From Paraburkholderia domus (lineage in GTDB: Bacteria > Pseudomonadota > Gammaproteobacteria > Burkholderiales > Burkholderiaceae): a DNA stretch of 64,000 nucleotides. Positions 37,033 to 46,254 of this stretch are shown in pieces (position 1 is the stretch's first letter; every line of letters begins with the position of its first letter). The stretch is taken from contig NZ_CAJNAT010000008.1 in NCBI RefSeq assembly GCF_905220705.1, positions 211,219 to 275,218 of the forward strand. The letters are read 5' to 3'. The notes under the pieces were generated by a model that was given only the letters and a program-made list of their open reading frames with translations, searched no databases and was not told the DNA's origin. The position numbers and the translations under genes were made by a program.

Positions 37033-37611
37033 TTGGTGAATATTTTATTTTCCACGTGCACTTGCACTTCAGAGAAAAGGGCATTCAAGAATCAGATTCG
37101 CATTTCGATCACCAATGAAGGCTTGCGCATCGAGATCGTCGATTCGCAAAACCGGCCGATGTTTCCGTCCGGCAGTTCGAAGTTGCAGCCGTACGCCGTG
37201 ACGATCCTGACGCAAATTGGCGCTGCGCTTAACGATGTGGAAAACCGCATATCGATTGCCGGCCACACCGACGCGGTGCCTTACACGGCCGGACCCGAGG
37301 GCTATTCGAACTGGGAGTTGTCCTCAGACCGAGCCAACGCCGCACGCCGCGCATTGGTAACTGGCGGCATGCACGGCGAAAAGCTGCTGCAGGTGCGCGG
37401 GCTCGCCGATGTGTTGCCGCTGAACAGCAATATCGCTGACGAACCGACCAATCGGCGCATCAGCATCCTCGTGCTGAATAAAGCTGCCGAACTTGCATTC
37501 TTCCATGACGGCGGCCGCACCGCGATTGATGAGACTTCGCCGCCGAGTTCGGCGATTCCCGAGGTCATTGGGCGTTTGCAGCCGGTTAGCGTTTCGCGTA
37601 GCAGGCCATAG
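37033..37611 (+). pseudogene. motB: C-terminal fragment of a flagellar stator protein (motB)
   Basis: From about 37086 the frame encodes a clear MotB peptidoglycan-binding domain: QIRISITNEGLRIEIVDSQ, ISIAGHTDA, NWELSSDRANAARR and NRRISILVL, followed by the AFFHDGGRT tail typical of Burkholderiales MotB. The N-terminal transmembrane helix, the ion-carrying Asp and the plug are absent, and motA is absent. The ~17 residues before the homology are unrelated. It is probably a dead duplicate of the 3' two-thirds of motB. Confidence 0.75.
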
Positions 37612-37674
37612 CGTTTTGTATCGGGCAGAGGTTGAATTCAGATCGGCCTCGATTCGCGCGAGTGATGGTGCCTG

Positions 37675-38394
37675 GTGCAAAGCGAATACGGTGTGTATAG
37701 AATCGTCTGCATGCGCCCTGCCCCTCCTCGACAACACGAGCCCGAGCTTCCGCTCCATACGCCCAGCGTATCTTCCGTGACGCTGGCGGCGATCATTGCC
37801 GTCCTCGCGTGGATTTCCCTTGTTGCACAAGCCGAGCTGACCATTGACCACACGCTTGCCCGCGGGCTCAGCGTGCTCGATGGGATTGCGCGGATGAGCA
37901 GCTACCTCACCAATTTGACGGTATTGGCCTGCGCGGTCTGTTTTACGTGCGTGGCGCTACGCGGGCGCAGTTCGGCGATCGTGCGTTTTTTCCGGCAGCC
38001 TACCGTCGTGACCGCGGTCGTTGTCTACATGGTTTTTGTGGGGATCGCCTATAACCTTCTTCTGCGCGGGTTATGGTCGCCTGCCGCCTATCGGCTGCTG
38101 CTCAATGAATCGATGCACAGCGTTTTGCCCATGCTCGCGGCGCTGTACTGGGTGCTATTCGTACCGCGATTTCACCTGCGATTGCGGCATTGTTTGCTAT
38201 GGCTGGTCTACCCCGTCGCCTATCTCGCCGTTACCTTCTGGCGCGGAAGTTTGTCGGATTTTTATCCCTATCCCTTCATCAACGTTGACGTGCTTGGGGT
38301 CAGGCATGTTGTCGTCAATTCTGCCCTGTTGTTCGGCGGCTTCGTGATGTTGATGGCCGTGTTCGTGGGAATTAATTTTCGGCGTAGACGCTAA
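37675..38394 (+). CDS. Pr6Pr-family membrane protein
   Basis: This is a protein of ~227-239 residues with six predicted helices. The motif YLTNLTVLACAVCFTCVAL near residue 77 and the block NESMHSVLPMLAALYWVLF identify the Pr6Pr family (related to FAR-17a/AIG1). YLAVTFWRGSLSDFYPYPFINV contains the conserved YPYPF motif. Start options are 37675 and 37711. Function of bacterial members is unknown; an integral-membrane hydrolase has been suggested for eukaryotic relatives. Confidence 0.8.
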   Translation: MQSEYGVYRIVCMRPAPPRQHEPELPLHTPSVSSVTLAAIIAVLAWISLVAQAELTIDHTLARGLSVLDGIARMSSYLTNLTVLACAVCFTCVALRGRSSAIVRFFRQPTVVTAVVVYMVFVGIAYNLLLRGLWSPAAYRLLLNESMHSVLPMLAALYWVLFVPRFHLRLRHCLLWLVYPVAYLAVTFWRGSLSDFYPYPFINVDVLGVRHVVVNSALLFGGFVMLMAVFVGINFRRRR

Positions 38395-38600
38395 AAAAGT
38401 ACGCCGCCGGCTAGCCATCGCACGTCACAGACATAGGCACTGAACAACCCATGGTTTTATGAAGCACTCATCGGCGCGCGCAGCGCCGCCGGAAGTATGA
38501 CTGCCTTGTCACCGGGGCGGAATGTGCGAGAGCACGGATTCCAGATGCACCACTACCGCAACTGCGCGGGGGACCCGCTTAAGAATTGGCGGGTTGAGCC

Positions 38601-38660
38601 GCTTTCTTTGCTTATCTTTCTTTGCGGCGGCAAAGAAAGTAAGTGCCGCCCCGCACAGGG
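38601..38660. repeat. Intergenic repeat with CTTTCTTTGC hairpin (Burkholderiales type)
   Basis: GCTTTCTTTGC occurs at 38601-38611. CTTTCTTTGC (38616-38625) pairs with GCAAAGAAAG (38630-38639) around loop GGCG, and CCGCCCCGCACAGGGGC follows. I recognise the string as one that recurs between genes in Paraburkholderia genomes. Its copy number here cannot be tested from one window. Confidence 0.6.
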
Positions 38661-38746
38661 GCAACACTAATAGACCACTACCAATTCAAGGAAAGGCCAG
38701 CGCCGCCGAATACCCCCCCCAACAGCGCCAGCCAAACACCCCAACT

Positions 38747-40228
38747 TCAAACAGCTGCCACAACCCTCCGCGGCGACAAAACCGACACAACAAAACTAAC
38801 CACAACATTAGCCGCCAACGCGATCAGTCCAATATAAAGCGGATAAGTCGCATCACCGATATGCAAAGCAAACACCGGCTTAAGCCCTTGCGAAATAGCC
38901 AACCCGGTCCCGAGGACAATCCCCACAAGCCACCCAAGGAACAACCCCGGCGTATTCAGCCGCCGCGTGTACAAAGAAAACACAATAGCCGGGAAAATCT
39001 GCAAAATCCAGACCCCGCCCAGCAACTGCAAATCGATCGCATACTGCGTAGGCAAGAACACGATAAACAACAGCGCGCCGAACTTCACAACCAGCGAAAC
39101 GATCTTCGCGGTAGAAGCCTCCGCCTCAGGCGTAATATTCGGCGAGACAAGTGGACGCCACAAATTCCGCGTGAACAGATTAGCCGCGCCAATCGACATG
39201 ATCGCAGCGGGCACCAACGCGCTGATTGCAATGGCCGCGGCCGCAAAGCCGACGAACCACGACGGGAACAGCGTGTTGAACAGCGCAGGCACCATATCGG
39301 ACGCCGACTTCACATGCACGCCGGCCGCAATCGCCATATAACCGAGCAACGCAATCAACCCCAGCAACAGCGTATACGCCGGCAGAAAAATCGCATTCTT
39401 GCGCACGGTGTTCGCCGACGCGGACGACAACACCGCCGTCATCGTATGCGGGTACATGAACGCCGCCAATGCCGAGCCCAAAGCAAGCGACGCATAAGCG
39501 GTAAACTGCGCGGGCTTCAGAATGATCCCCGTTGCGCCGCCCTTGGCCTTGAAATACGTATCGGCGGCATCGAACACATGCGCGTAGCCGCCGAGCTTCG
39601 CCGGAATCAGCCAGACCGCCGCGATCACGACGATGTAGATCATGATGTCCTTGACGAACGCGATCATCGCCGGCGCCCGTAAGCCGCTTGCATACGTGTA
39701 CAGCGCAAGAATCACGAAGGCGACGATCAGCGGCATTTCGCCGGTCACGCCGAGCCCCTTGATCACCACTTGCATACCCACCAGCTGCAGCGCGATATAC
39801 GGCATCGTCGCAACAATGCCCGTGATCGCGACCGCAGCGGGGAACCACTTGCCGCCGTATTCCCCTTGCACGTAGTCGGCGGCCGTGATGTGATTCTTCG
39901 CTTGGGCGATCTTCCACAGCTTCGGCATCACCGCGAACACGAACGGATAGACGATGATCGTGTACGGCAGCGCAAAAAAGCCATACGCACCCACCGAATA
40001 CACCAGCGCGGGCACCGCGATCACGGTATAGGCGGTGTAGAAGTCGCCGCCCACGAGGAACCACGAAATCACCGTGCCGAACTGGCGACCGCCCAGGCCC
40101 CACTCGTGCAATTGCGTCAGGTCGCCCCGCTTCCAACGCGCGGCAAAGAAACCAATCACCGTGACAAGAACAAAAAAGGCGATAAAGACGGTCATCGCGA
40201 CCGGGTTCACAGGATTCACGTCGCTCAT
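38747..40228 (-). CDS. mctP: Sodium:solute symporter, MctP-like monocarboxylate permease
   Basis: This is a 493-residue SSS-family symporter with 13 hydrophobic helices. The N-terminus carries the family pattern WGLGGRQFGTVISWFLVGGDFYTAYTVI, followed by GLRAPAMIAFVKDIMIYIVV. The ATG at 40228 overlaps the TGA of the DUF3311 gene (ATGA). This pairing of a DUF3311 protein with an SSS permease, divergent from a sensor kinase and a response regulator, matches MctP of Rhizobium, which takes up lactate, pyruvate, propionate and some amino acids. The precise substrate is inferred. Confidence 0.88.
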   Translation of the reverse strand: MSDVNPVNPVAMTVFIAFFVLVTVIGFFAARWKRGDLTQLHEWGLGGRQFGTVISWFLVGGDFYTAYTVIAVPALVYSVGAYGFFALPYTIIVYPFVFAVMPKLWKIAQAKNHITAADYVQGEYGGKWFPAAVAITGIVATMPYIALQLVGMQVVIKGLGVTGEMPLIVAFVILALYTYASGLRAPAMIAFVKDIMIYIVVIAAVWLIPAKLGGYAHVFDAADTYFKAKGGATGIILKPAQFTAYASLALGSALAAFMYPHTMTAVLSSASANTVRKNAIFLPAYTLLLGLIALLGYMAIAAGVHVKSASDMVPALFNTLFPSWFVGFAAAAIAISALVPAAIMSIGAANLFTRNLWRPLVSPNITPEAEASTAKIVSLVVKFGALLFIVFLPTQYAIDLQLLGGVWILQIFPAIVFSLYTRRLNTPGLFLGWLVGIVLGTGLAISQGLKPVFALHIGDATYPLYIGLIALAANVVVSFVVSVLSPRRVVAAV

Positions 40229-40422
40229 TTGACACCTCGGTACACAACGTAAATCAGTAGCGAGGTCAACGGAACCCACAAGAACTGATACCAGTAGAAA
40301 AACGGAAAGCCGGCGAACGAGGGACGCGTGTCGTTATAAAACGGCAACCACAGCAACGCGATGTACGGGATCAGCAAGATAAGCCATAGCCATGAACGGC
40401 CGGCGGATTGGGAGGTCTCCAC
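40225..40422 (-). CDS. DUF3311 small membrane protein (partner of MctP)
   Basis: This is a 65-residue protein with two helices (LWLILLIPYIALLWLPF and FYWYQFLWVPLTSLLIYVVY). GTG is the start at 40422, with AGGAG seven bases upstream. DUF3311 proteins are almost always encoded immediately before an SSS permease. It probably acts as an accessory subunit. Confidence 0.9.
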   Translation of the reverse strand: METSQSAGRSWLWLILLIPYIALLWLPFYNDTRPSFAGFPFFYWYQFLWVPLTSLLIYVVYRGVK

Positions 40423-40653
40423 AAACTTCTCCTGAGTCTATTATTGAAACCGCGCGCCATGACTTGTGGCCGGGTACGCGGAAAACCGGTTACCTGATAT
40501 TAGACGGCAAAACCAGAGTTTGCTTTTTGTGCGACAAATGCAGGGCCGGCGTGAACACCCCACCAATGCGCACCGCAACAACGCACGCCGTGAGGCACGG
40601 TACGTCGTGGGGATGTAGTATTCGCTTTCGTGAGCGTCCTCACAAGCGCGCAA

Positions 40654-40684
40654 CTACGTAAGCCGGCTACGTAATACCACGTAG
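40654..40684. promoter_or_regulatory. TACGTA repeats upstream of the mctS/mctR-like genes
   Basis: CTACGTA occurs at 40654-40660 and 40667-40673 (13 bp apart), and CACGTAG at 40678-40684. They lie 23-53 bp before the kinase start in the divergent region shared with the mctP operon. A LuxR/NarL-type regulator (the downstream one) is a plausible binder. Confidence 0.45.
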
Positions 40685-40706
40685 CCCGTCGGCCGCCCTT
40701 TCAACG

Positions 40707-42116
40707 ATGAAACTCAAAGCAAAGATTGTCCTGCTGGCCATCGTGCCCTTTCTGGCGGCCATCGCCAGCATTGAAATCGGCGTGCGCCAGGAAGCCACGG
40801 CGCTCGCCGAAACGCAGCATGCGACCACCCAGGCCGCGTACATGGCCAGCAAGGAAATCGAACTCAAACACTACGTCGAGCTCGCGACCACGGCGATCGC
40901 CCCGCTCTACAACGCCGGCGGCGACAACGCGCGCGACGATGCGATGCTGCGCACCCGCGCACTCGACGTCCTCCAGAAAATGGATTTCGGCAAGGACGGC
41001 TACTTCTTCGTCTACGACATGCACGGCCGTTCGCTGATGCATCCGCGCGAGCCCGATCTCGTCGGACGTGATCTATGGGCGCTGCGCGATCCGCAAGGCA
41101 CGCCGACGATCCAGCAGCTGCTCGCCGCGGCCTCGCGCGGCGGTGGTTATGTGCGTTACGTGTGGCAGCGTCCGTCGACGGGCAAGCTCGCGTCGAAACT
41201 CGGCTATGTGGTGCCGCTCGAGCGCTGGGGCTGGATGATCGGCACCGGTATCTACCTCGACGATGTCGACGCCACGCTAGCGCATATCGATCAGGGCGCG
41301 GCGGCCAACATCGACCGCACGATGCAATGGATCGATGCCATCGCGCTCGCCGGACTCGCCGTGATCGCATTGTGTGCGCTGGTGCTCAACGTTACCGAAT
41401 ACCGCAGCGCCGATGCAAAACTGAAGCGGCTCGCGCAACAGGTGGTCGACTCGCAGGAAAACGAACGCGCGCGTCTGTCGCGTGAATTGCACGACGGCAT
41501 CAGTCAGATGATGGTCTCCGTGAAGCTGCTGCTCGAATCGGCGTTGGCGCGTTTCGAACGCAGCGACGTGCGTGTGCCTGCAGCGGAAGCCGCGCTATCG
41601 ACCAGCGTGGCGCGCATCGGCGATACCTTGCGTGAGGTGCGCCGCATTTCCCACGCACTGCGGCCTTCGATGCTCGATGTCCTCGGGGTGGCGGCCGCAC
41701 TGGAGCAACTCACACGTGAGTTGAGCGACGAGTCGGGCATCCAGATCGGTTTCACGCAGATCGCACACACCCATGCGGCGTCTTTGACGGAAGCGGTAAA
41801 CACGGTGCTGTTCCGTATCGCCCAGGAAGCGCTCACCAATATCGTGCGGCACGCCCACGCGTCCAGCGCGGCACTGGCGCTGGAAATATCAAACGATGCC
41901 GTCACGCTGACGATCTCGGACAACGGGCGCGGTTTCGACGTCGCGCACGCACTCGTCAGTCCACGCGCGGGCGTGGGTCTGCGCAATATGCGCGAACGGC
42001 TGGACGCACTGGGCGGCAAGCTGTCGCTCAGCTCGCAAGCCGGTCATACGATCGTTACCGCGCGCGTGCCGGTGGTAGCGGCTGCGCCTCGATCGCCGGC
42101 CTTGCAGGAAATCTGA
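40707..42116 (+). CDS. Sensor histidine kinase with single CACHE domain (MctS-like)
   Basis: The 469-residue protein has TM1 (~5-25), a periplasmic CACHE sensor containing FGKDGYFFVYDMHGRSLMHP, and TM2 (~210-230). A HisKA_3 dimerisation domain follows with ARLSRELHDGISQMM (phospho-acceptor His in RELHDG), then HATPase_c (LFRIAQEALTNIVRHA, SDNGRGF and GVGLRNMRERL). CACHE domains of this type bind C2-C3 carboxylates. With the next gene it forms a NarL-type two-component system. Its position beside mctP suggests control of that permease by lactate or pyruvate. Confidence 0.92.
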   Translation: MKLKAKIVLLAIVPFLAAIASIEIGVRQEATALAETQHATTQAAYMASKEIELKHYVELATTAIAPLYNAGGDNARDDAMLRTRALDVLQKMDFGKDGYFFVYDMHGRSLMHPREPDLVGRDLWALRDPQGTPTIQQLLAAASRGGGYVRYVWQRPSTGKLASKLGYVVPLERWGWMIGTGIYLDDVDATLAHIDQGAAANIDRTMQWIDAIALAGLAVIALCALVLNVTEYRSADAKLKRLAQQVVDSQENERARLSRELHDGISQMMVSVKLLLESALARFERSDVRVPAAEAALSTSVARIGDTLREVRRISHALRPSMLDVLGVAAALEQLTRELSDESGIQIGFTQIAHTHAASLTEAVNTVLFRIAQEALTNIVRHAHASSAALALEISNDAVTLTISDNGRGFDVAHALVSPRAGVGLRNMRERLDALGGKLSLSSQAGHTIVTARVPVVAAAPRSPALQEI

Positions 42117-42118
42117 CC

Positions 42119-42766
42119 ATGAACGAAACATCCTTCGCCATTGCACGTTTGATTCTGATCGACGACCACCCGCTTGTGCGCGACGGTTTGCGCGCCCGGC
42201 TCGAAGCCGTGCGCAACATCGAAATCGTCGGTGAAGCGGGCAATGCGCAGGAAGCGCTCGATCTCGCCGCCAGCCAGGAACCTCATCTGGTGCTGATGGA
42301 CGTCGGCATGAACGGCATGAACGGCATCGCGCTGGCCAGTCTGTTCCATGAGCGATTCCCGGCGATACGCGTGCTGATGCTGTCCATGCATGACAACCTC
42401 GAGTACGTGACCCAGGCAGTGCGCGCCGGAGCCAGCGGTTACGTGCTCAAGGACTCGCCCGCCACTGAAATCATCCAGGCAATCGGCGCGGTACTGGAAG
42501 GCAGGACGTTTTTCAGCGCGGGGCTGGGCGCGCGCCTGATTCAGGCATCGGCGATGCAATCGCCTATTGAGCGGCTCACGCCACGCGAGCGCGATATTCT
42601 CGATGCGCTCGCGGAAGGTCTCTCGAGCAAGCAGATCGCTCAACGCAACGAGCTATCGGTGCGCACCGTAGAGACGCATCGGCTGAATCTGAAACGCAAG
42701 CTCGATATCGAAGGTCAGGCCGAGTTGATCAAGTTCGCTGTCGAGAATCGTCGTAAGGGCCAGTGA
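42119..42766 (+). CDS. NarL/FixJ-family response regulator (MctR-like)
   Basis: This is a 215-residue regulator, two bases after the kinase stop. The receiver has LILIDDHPLVRDGLR, phospho-acceptor Asp in LVLMDVGMNGMNG and Lys in YVLKDSP. The C-terminal LuxR-type HTH reads LTPRERDILDALAEGLSSKQIAQRNELSVRTVETHRLNLKRKL. It is the likely activator of mctP through the TACGTA sites. Confidence 0.93.
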   Translation: MNETSFAIARLILIDDHPLVRDGLRARLEAVRNIEIVGEAGNAQEALDLAASQEPHLVLMDVGMNGMNGIALASLFHERFPAIRVLMLSMHDNLEYVTQAVRAGASGYVLKDSPATEIIQAIGAVLEGRTFFSAGLGARLIQASAMQSPIERLTPRERDILDALAEGLSSKQIAQRNELSVRTVETHRLNLKRKLDIEGQAELIKFAVENRRKGQ

Positions 42767-42861
42767 GGTCATGAGCCACCGCGGCATGATCTCCATTACG
42801 TAGTCGAGAATCAAAACCGTCGATCCGTCTCTCCCCGCTCAACCTCCCGGAGCCAAAGACG

Positions 42862-43404
42862 ATGAAACGCCTGATCCAACAGCGTCTGGTCAGCTTGCTG
42901 CTCTGCGTGGCGGCAACGCACGCCCACGCCGAAGCGCAACGCGTCAATCGCGGCCACGACCCGTTCTTTCAGATATCCAAGGCAATCAGCGAATGCCCCG
43001 TGCCTTTAGGCCCCCTCGAGACCGAGCAGGAATGGCTCGACGACAGTCATTACCGGATCGAGCGCGGCAATAGCTGCTGGGTGGAGGGCCGTTGTCGGCT
43101 GTCGAACGCGTACCTTTACGATGCAGAAATCGCCGACGCTGTCCAACGGCGTCTCACCAATATCAACTACGCCACCCACTGGCGCGAACAGTCGACGCTG
43201 TGGCTCACCCTGCAACGCCGCTTCATCTATGTGCAAGGCTGCGTCGCGCCCGGTTTCGACAAACAGACGTTCCTCGCGGAACTCGCGAAAACCGCGGACG
43301 TCGATCGCGTGATCGACGACACCACAACCAACCCGCACGCAGCATCGCCACCCTATAAAACGCTGGCAGATCCGGACAAACCTGTGATCGATCCGGGCAA
43401 CTAG
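42862..43404 (+). CDS. Exported hypothetical protein
   Basis: This is a 180-residue protein with a signal peptide ending ATHAHA-EAQ. A pair of Cys residues (NSCWVEGRC) is conserved in spacing, and a C-terminal stretch (IADAVQRRLTNIN, then IYVQGCVAPGFDKQTFLAELAKTADVDRVID) has the beta-alpha pattern of a BON-like domain, but the likeness is weak. GGAG precedes the ATG at 42862. A TACGTA hexamer lies at 42797-42802, before it, which suggests it may be in the MctR regulon. Function unknown. Confidence 0.7.
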   Translation: MKRLIQQRLVSLLLCVAATHAHAEAQRVNRGHDPFFQISKAISECPVPLGPLETEQEWLDDSHYRIERGNSCWVEGRCRLSNAYLYDAEIADAVQRRLTNINYATHWREQSTLWLTLQRRFIYVQGCVAPGFDKQTFLAELAKTADVDRVIDDTTTNPHAASPPYKTLADPDKPVIDPGN

Positions 43405-43435
43405 CAACAGTATCTCAGCGGCGCCAACCGCTAAT

Positions 43436-44674
43436 CTAATCAGCAGCACCGCCACGGTCACTATTGTCCCGAATGATTTGTGCGATCAGCGCATCCGCAT
43501 CGCGCGAGACGTTATCGTGAACGCGGGTGCTTTGCGTCGCGGCCGGCGTATCGTTGCCGATCAGTTGACCGCTGCGCACATGCGTATCCACCGACACCTG
43601 CATCGACAGGCCCAGCCGCAACGGATGCACCGCGAGTTCGGCCGGGTCGAGCGAAATCACGATCGGCACGCGCTGGACGACCTTGATCCAGTTACCGGCT
43701 GCGTTCTGCGAAGGCAGCATCGAAAACGCACTGCCTGTGCCCGCCGAAAAGCCTTCCACACGGCCGCGATACACCACTTGTGAGCCGTATACATCCGACA
43801 CGATGCGCACCGGCTGCCCCACGCGCATGCTGCGAATCTGGCCTTCCTTGAAGTTCGCCTCGACCCACAGACGCTCGAGCGGAATGATCGACATGAGTGC
43901 CAGCCCGGGTCCGACCTGCTGGCCGATCTGCACCGAACGCTGCCCGACCGTGCCGTCGACGGGAGAAACGACGGTGGTGCGCTGCAGATTCCGATAAGCG
44001 AGCCGCAATTGCGCGGCGGCTTGCAGAACCGGCGGGCTGGCTTCGACCGGAAATTTTCCGCCGAGCGCACGGGCGGCGTCGAGTTGCACTTGCGCTGAGG
44101 CGAGGTTCGCTTGCGCGACTGCTACAGCTTCGCGGGCACGCGCCAATTCTTCCGGCGACACGACTTCGACCGATGCATGATCACGCGCCGCCAGCGCACG
44201 CTGCGCCAACGCGAGTTCGGCGCGGCGCGCGTCGATTGATTGCACGTAGAGCTTGCGAGAGATCGTCGCGTTCGCCACCTGGCGCACGGCGAGTGTCAGT
44301 TGCGCTTTGGCCTGCGCGAACGCGGCGGCCGCTTCGGCATCGTCGAGTTTGACAAGCGGCTGGCCCGAGCGTACCTGTCGCGTGTTGTCCACCAGGATAT
44401 CGGTGACCGTGCCGGGTATCTGCGCGGCGATCTGCACGATGTTGCCCGCCACGTAGGCGTCGTCGGTCTCTTCGTAGAAGCGCGCGCTCAAACCCCAGTA
44501 CGTCAGCCACGCCACGCCGGCGAGCGCCACCACGCCGAAGAAAAGGGCAAAACGGCGCCGCCGCGCTGCCCGTTTCGAATCGTACGCGTCGTTCGTCATG
44601 CCCGCCGCGTTTGCCGCATTTGCCTGCCCCTCGATCCAGCCGGCGGCATGCTGTGCCTGTTTATCGTTGTGCAT
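43436..44674 (-). CDS. emrA: EmrA/HlyD-type membrane fusion protein of the rhl cluster
   Basis: The 412-residue adaptor has a cytoplasmic lead, one inner-membrane helix (FALFFGVVALAGVAWLTYW) and the motif ETDDAYVAGNIVQIAAQIPGTVTDI with a lipoyl half. An alpha-hairpin and second lipoyl half follow (VVSPVDGTVGQRSVQIGQQVGPG). It begins directly after the NodT gene stop and closes the operon. With the DHA2 exporter and the NodT protein it forms a tripartite export system, presumably for rhamnolipid. Confidence 0.92.
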   Translation of the reverse strand: MHNDKQAQHAAGWIEGQANAANAAGMTNDAYDSKRAARRRRFALFFGVVALAGVAWLTYWGLSARFYEETDDAYVAGNIVQIAAQIPGTVTDILVDNTRQVRSGQPLVKLDDAEAAAAFAQAKAQLTLAVRQVANATISRKLYVQSIDARRAELALAQRALAARDHASVEVVSPEELARAREAVAVAQANLASAQVQLDAARALGGKFPVEASPPVLQAAAQLRLAYRNLQRTTVVSPVDGTVGQRSVQIGQQVGPGLALMSIIPLERLWVEANFKEGQIRSMRVGQPVRIVSDVYGSQVVYRGRVEGFSAGTGSAFSMLPSQNAAGNWIKVVQRVPIVISLDPAELAVHPLRLGLSMQVSVDTHVRSGQLIGNDTPAATQSTRVHDNVSRDADALIAQIIRDNSDRGGAAD

Positions 44675-46213
44675 TCAATCGAAGTGCGTGTCCGTGATGC
44701 GTGCGTGAGAGGGAAAGGTGGTTTGATAGTGAGAAATCGGTACGCCGGCCACCTTGTGTACGTCGAAGCCGCCACCGAGCGCGCCGACCAGCGCGACCTG
44801 CAGCATTCGGCGGCGGCCCTGCAAATCGACCTGCTGCGCGCGTTCGTCGAGCAAGGAAAGGTCAGCCAAGGTCACGTCCTTCTGCATGCCGATACCGCGC
44901 CGATGCCGCTCCTCGGCGATCGCGACGATGCGTGAGGCTGCGTCCACCGCACGAGTCTGCTCGGTAGCAAGCGTGTCGACCGTGCGCAAGGAAGTCAGCT
45001 GGCGCGCGACCTCGCCGAGCGCCTCGTCGACGGTTTTGTTGTAGAGGCTCACCGCGGCGTCGACATTGGCGTAGTCGCCTCCGAGTTGCGCGCGCAACCG
45101 GGTCCGGTCGAAAATCGGCAAGGAGATCGCCGGCCCTACCGAGCCGGCCATCGCAGCACGCGAGAACAGCGCAGCGGGCGTCAATGCTGTCAGCCCGGCA
45201 AAGGCGACCAGGTTCACGTCGGGATAGAACTGCGCCCGCGTGGCGTCGATGCTGGCGAGCGCCGCTTCGGCCCGCAAACGCGCCGCCACGATGTCGGGCC
45301 GGCGGCCCAGCAGATCGACCGGCAGTTGCGCGGGCATCGGTGCATCGGCAGCCGCAGCCAGTTGTGGACGATGCAGCGATAAACCTCGCTCCGCGCCGCG
45401 CCCCGTCAGCACGCCGATCTGCAACTCGGTCAACTTGATGCGTTCATCGTTGAGCGCCTGCTGCGAAGCGAGACGGCTTCGCTTGAGTGCGGCGTCGGCG
45501 GCGTCGTACGCGTTATCGAGGCCGCGTGCACCGCGCTCCCGCAACACCGCATCGACGCTCTCCGCGGCCTGTTGCTTTTGCAGCAGAATGTCCTGCATCG
45601 CAAAGGCGCGGTCGAGCTCGCAATAAAGCGTCACGAGCGCGACCGTCAACGTGAGCCGCGCCTGCTCCGCATCGATTCGCGCTGCATCGCGCGTGGACAG
45701 CAGGCTGCCCGTCAGCGCGGCATTCTTGCCCCACAAGTCGAGCTGGTAGCTCAAGCCTGCGAACAACGCAGCCGGCGAGACCACCGGATCATTGAACAAC
45801 TGCACCGGAATCTGCTGGCCGCCGACGGATACGTTGGCCACGTCGTCCGGTTGCGGCAAACGGGCCTTGCTAACCGTCGCGCCCGCTGTGCCGGTGAGGC
45901 CGGTGAGTGAAGCAAACTGTTCGAGCTGCGCCTGCGCGGCGCCCACCCTCGCCTTGGCGATCTGCAGGTCGGGATTGTTCTGTAACGCCTCGGCGGTCAG
46001 TTCATCCAGTTGCGGATCGCGGTAGCGCTTGACCCAGTCGGGCGTGGGCCATGCGCCGTTGGCGCCTGGTCCGATGGTCTGGAGAAGTGCATCGGCGGAG
46101 GGTTTGATCGGCTTGACGTTTGCGTGCAGACCCGAATCGCTCACGCAACCCGTCAGCGCCGCTGCAATCAGCAGCGAAGGCAGCATCAAGGCGCGCGGCA
46201 TGGGAAATCGCAT
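44675..46213 (-). CDS. NodT-family outer-membrane efflux lipoprotein
   Basis: This is a 512-residue TolC-like channel lipoprotein. From MRFPMPRALMLPS a signal leads to the lipobox LTGC, and the mature domain has WPTPDWVKRYRDPQLDELTAEALQNNPDLQIAKARVGAAQA, the standard NodT/OprM opening, with a repeated second half. The ATG at 46213 was chosen because GTGAGG lies seven bases upstream; the frame extends to 46258. Within the rhl operon it would be the outer-membrane duct for rhamnolipid. Confidence 0.9.
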   Translation of the reverse strand: MRFPMPRALMLPSLLIAAALTGCVSDSGLHANVKPIKPSADALLQTIGPGANGAWPTPDWVKRYRDPQLDELTAEALQNNPDLQIAKARVGAAQAQLEQFASLTGLTGTAGATVSKARLPQPDDVANVSVGGQQIPVQLFNDPVVSPAALFAGLSYQLDLWGKNAALTGSLLSTRDAARIDAEQARLTLTVALVTLYCELDRAFAMQDILLQKQQAAESVDAVLRERGARGLDNAYDAADAALKRSRLASQQALNDERIKLTELQIGVLTGRGAERGLSLHRPQLAAAADAPMPAQLPVDLLGRRPDIVAARLRAEAALASIDATRAQFYPDVNLVAFAGLTALTPAALFSRAAMAGSVGPAISLPIFDRTRLRAQLGGDYANVDAAVSLYNKTVDEALGEVARQLTSLRTVDTLATEQTRAVDAASRIVAIAEERHRRGIGMQKDVTLADLSLLDERAQQVDLQGRRRMLQVALVGALGGGFDVHKVAGVPISHYQTTFPSHARITDTHFD

Positions 46214-46254
46214 AGGTTGCCTCACGAGTGCCAGGTACGATGCATCGCGCGCGC

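Noticed and set aside
38522..39682. 386-codon plus-strand frame rich in Arg and Asn
   Set aside because: It lies antisense to the sodium:solute symporter gene and has the composition of a high-GC shadow frame.
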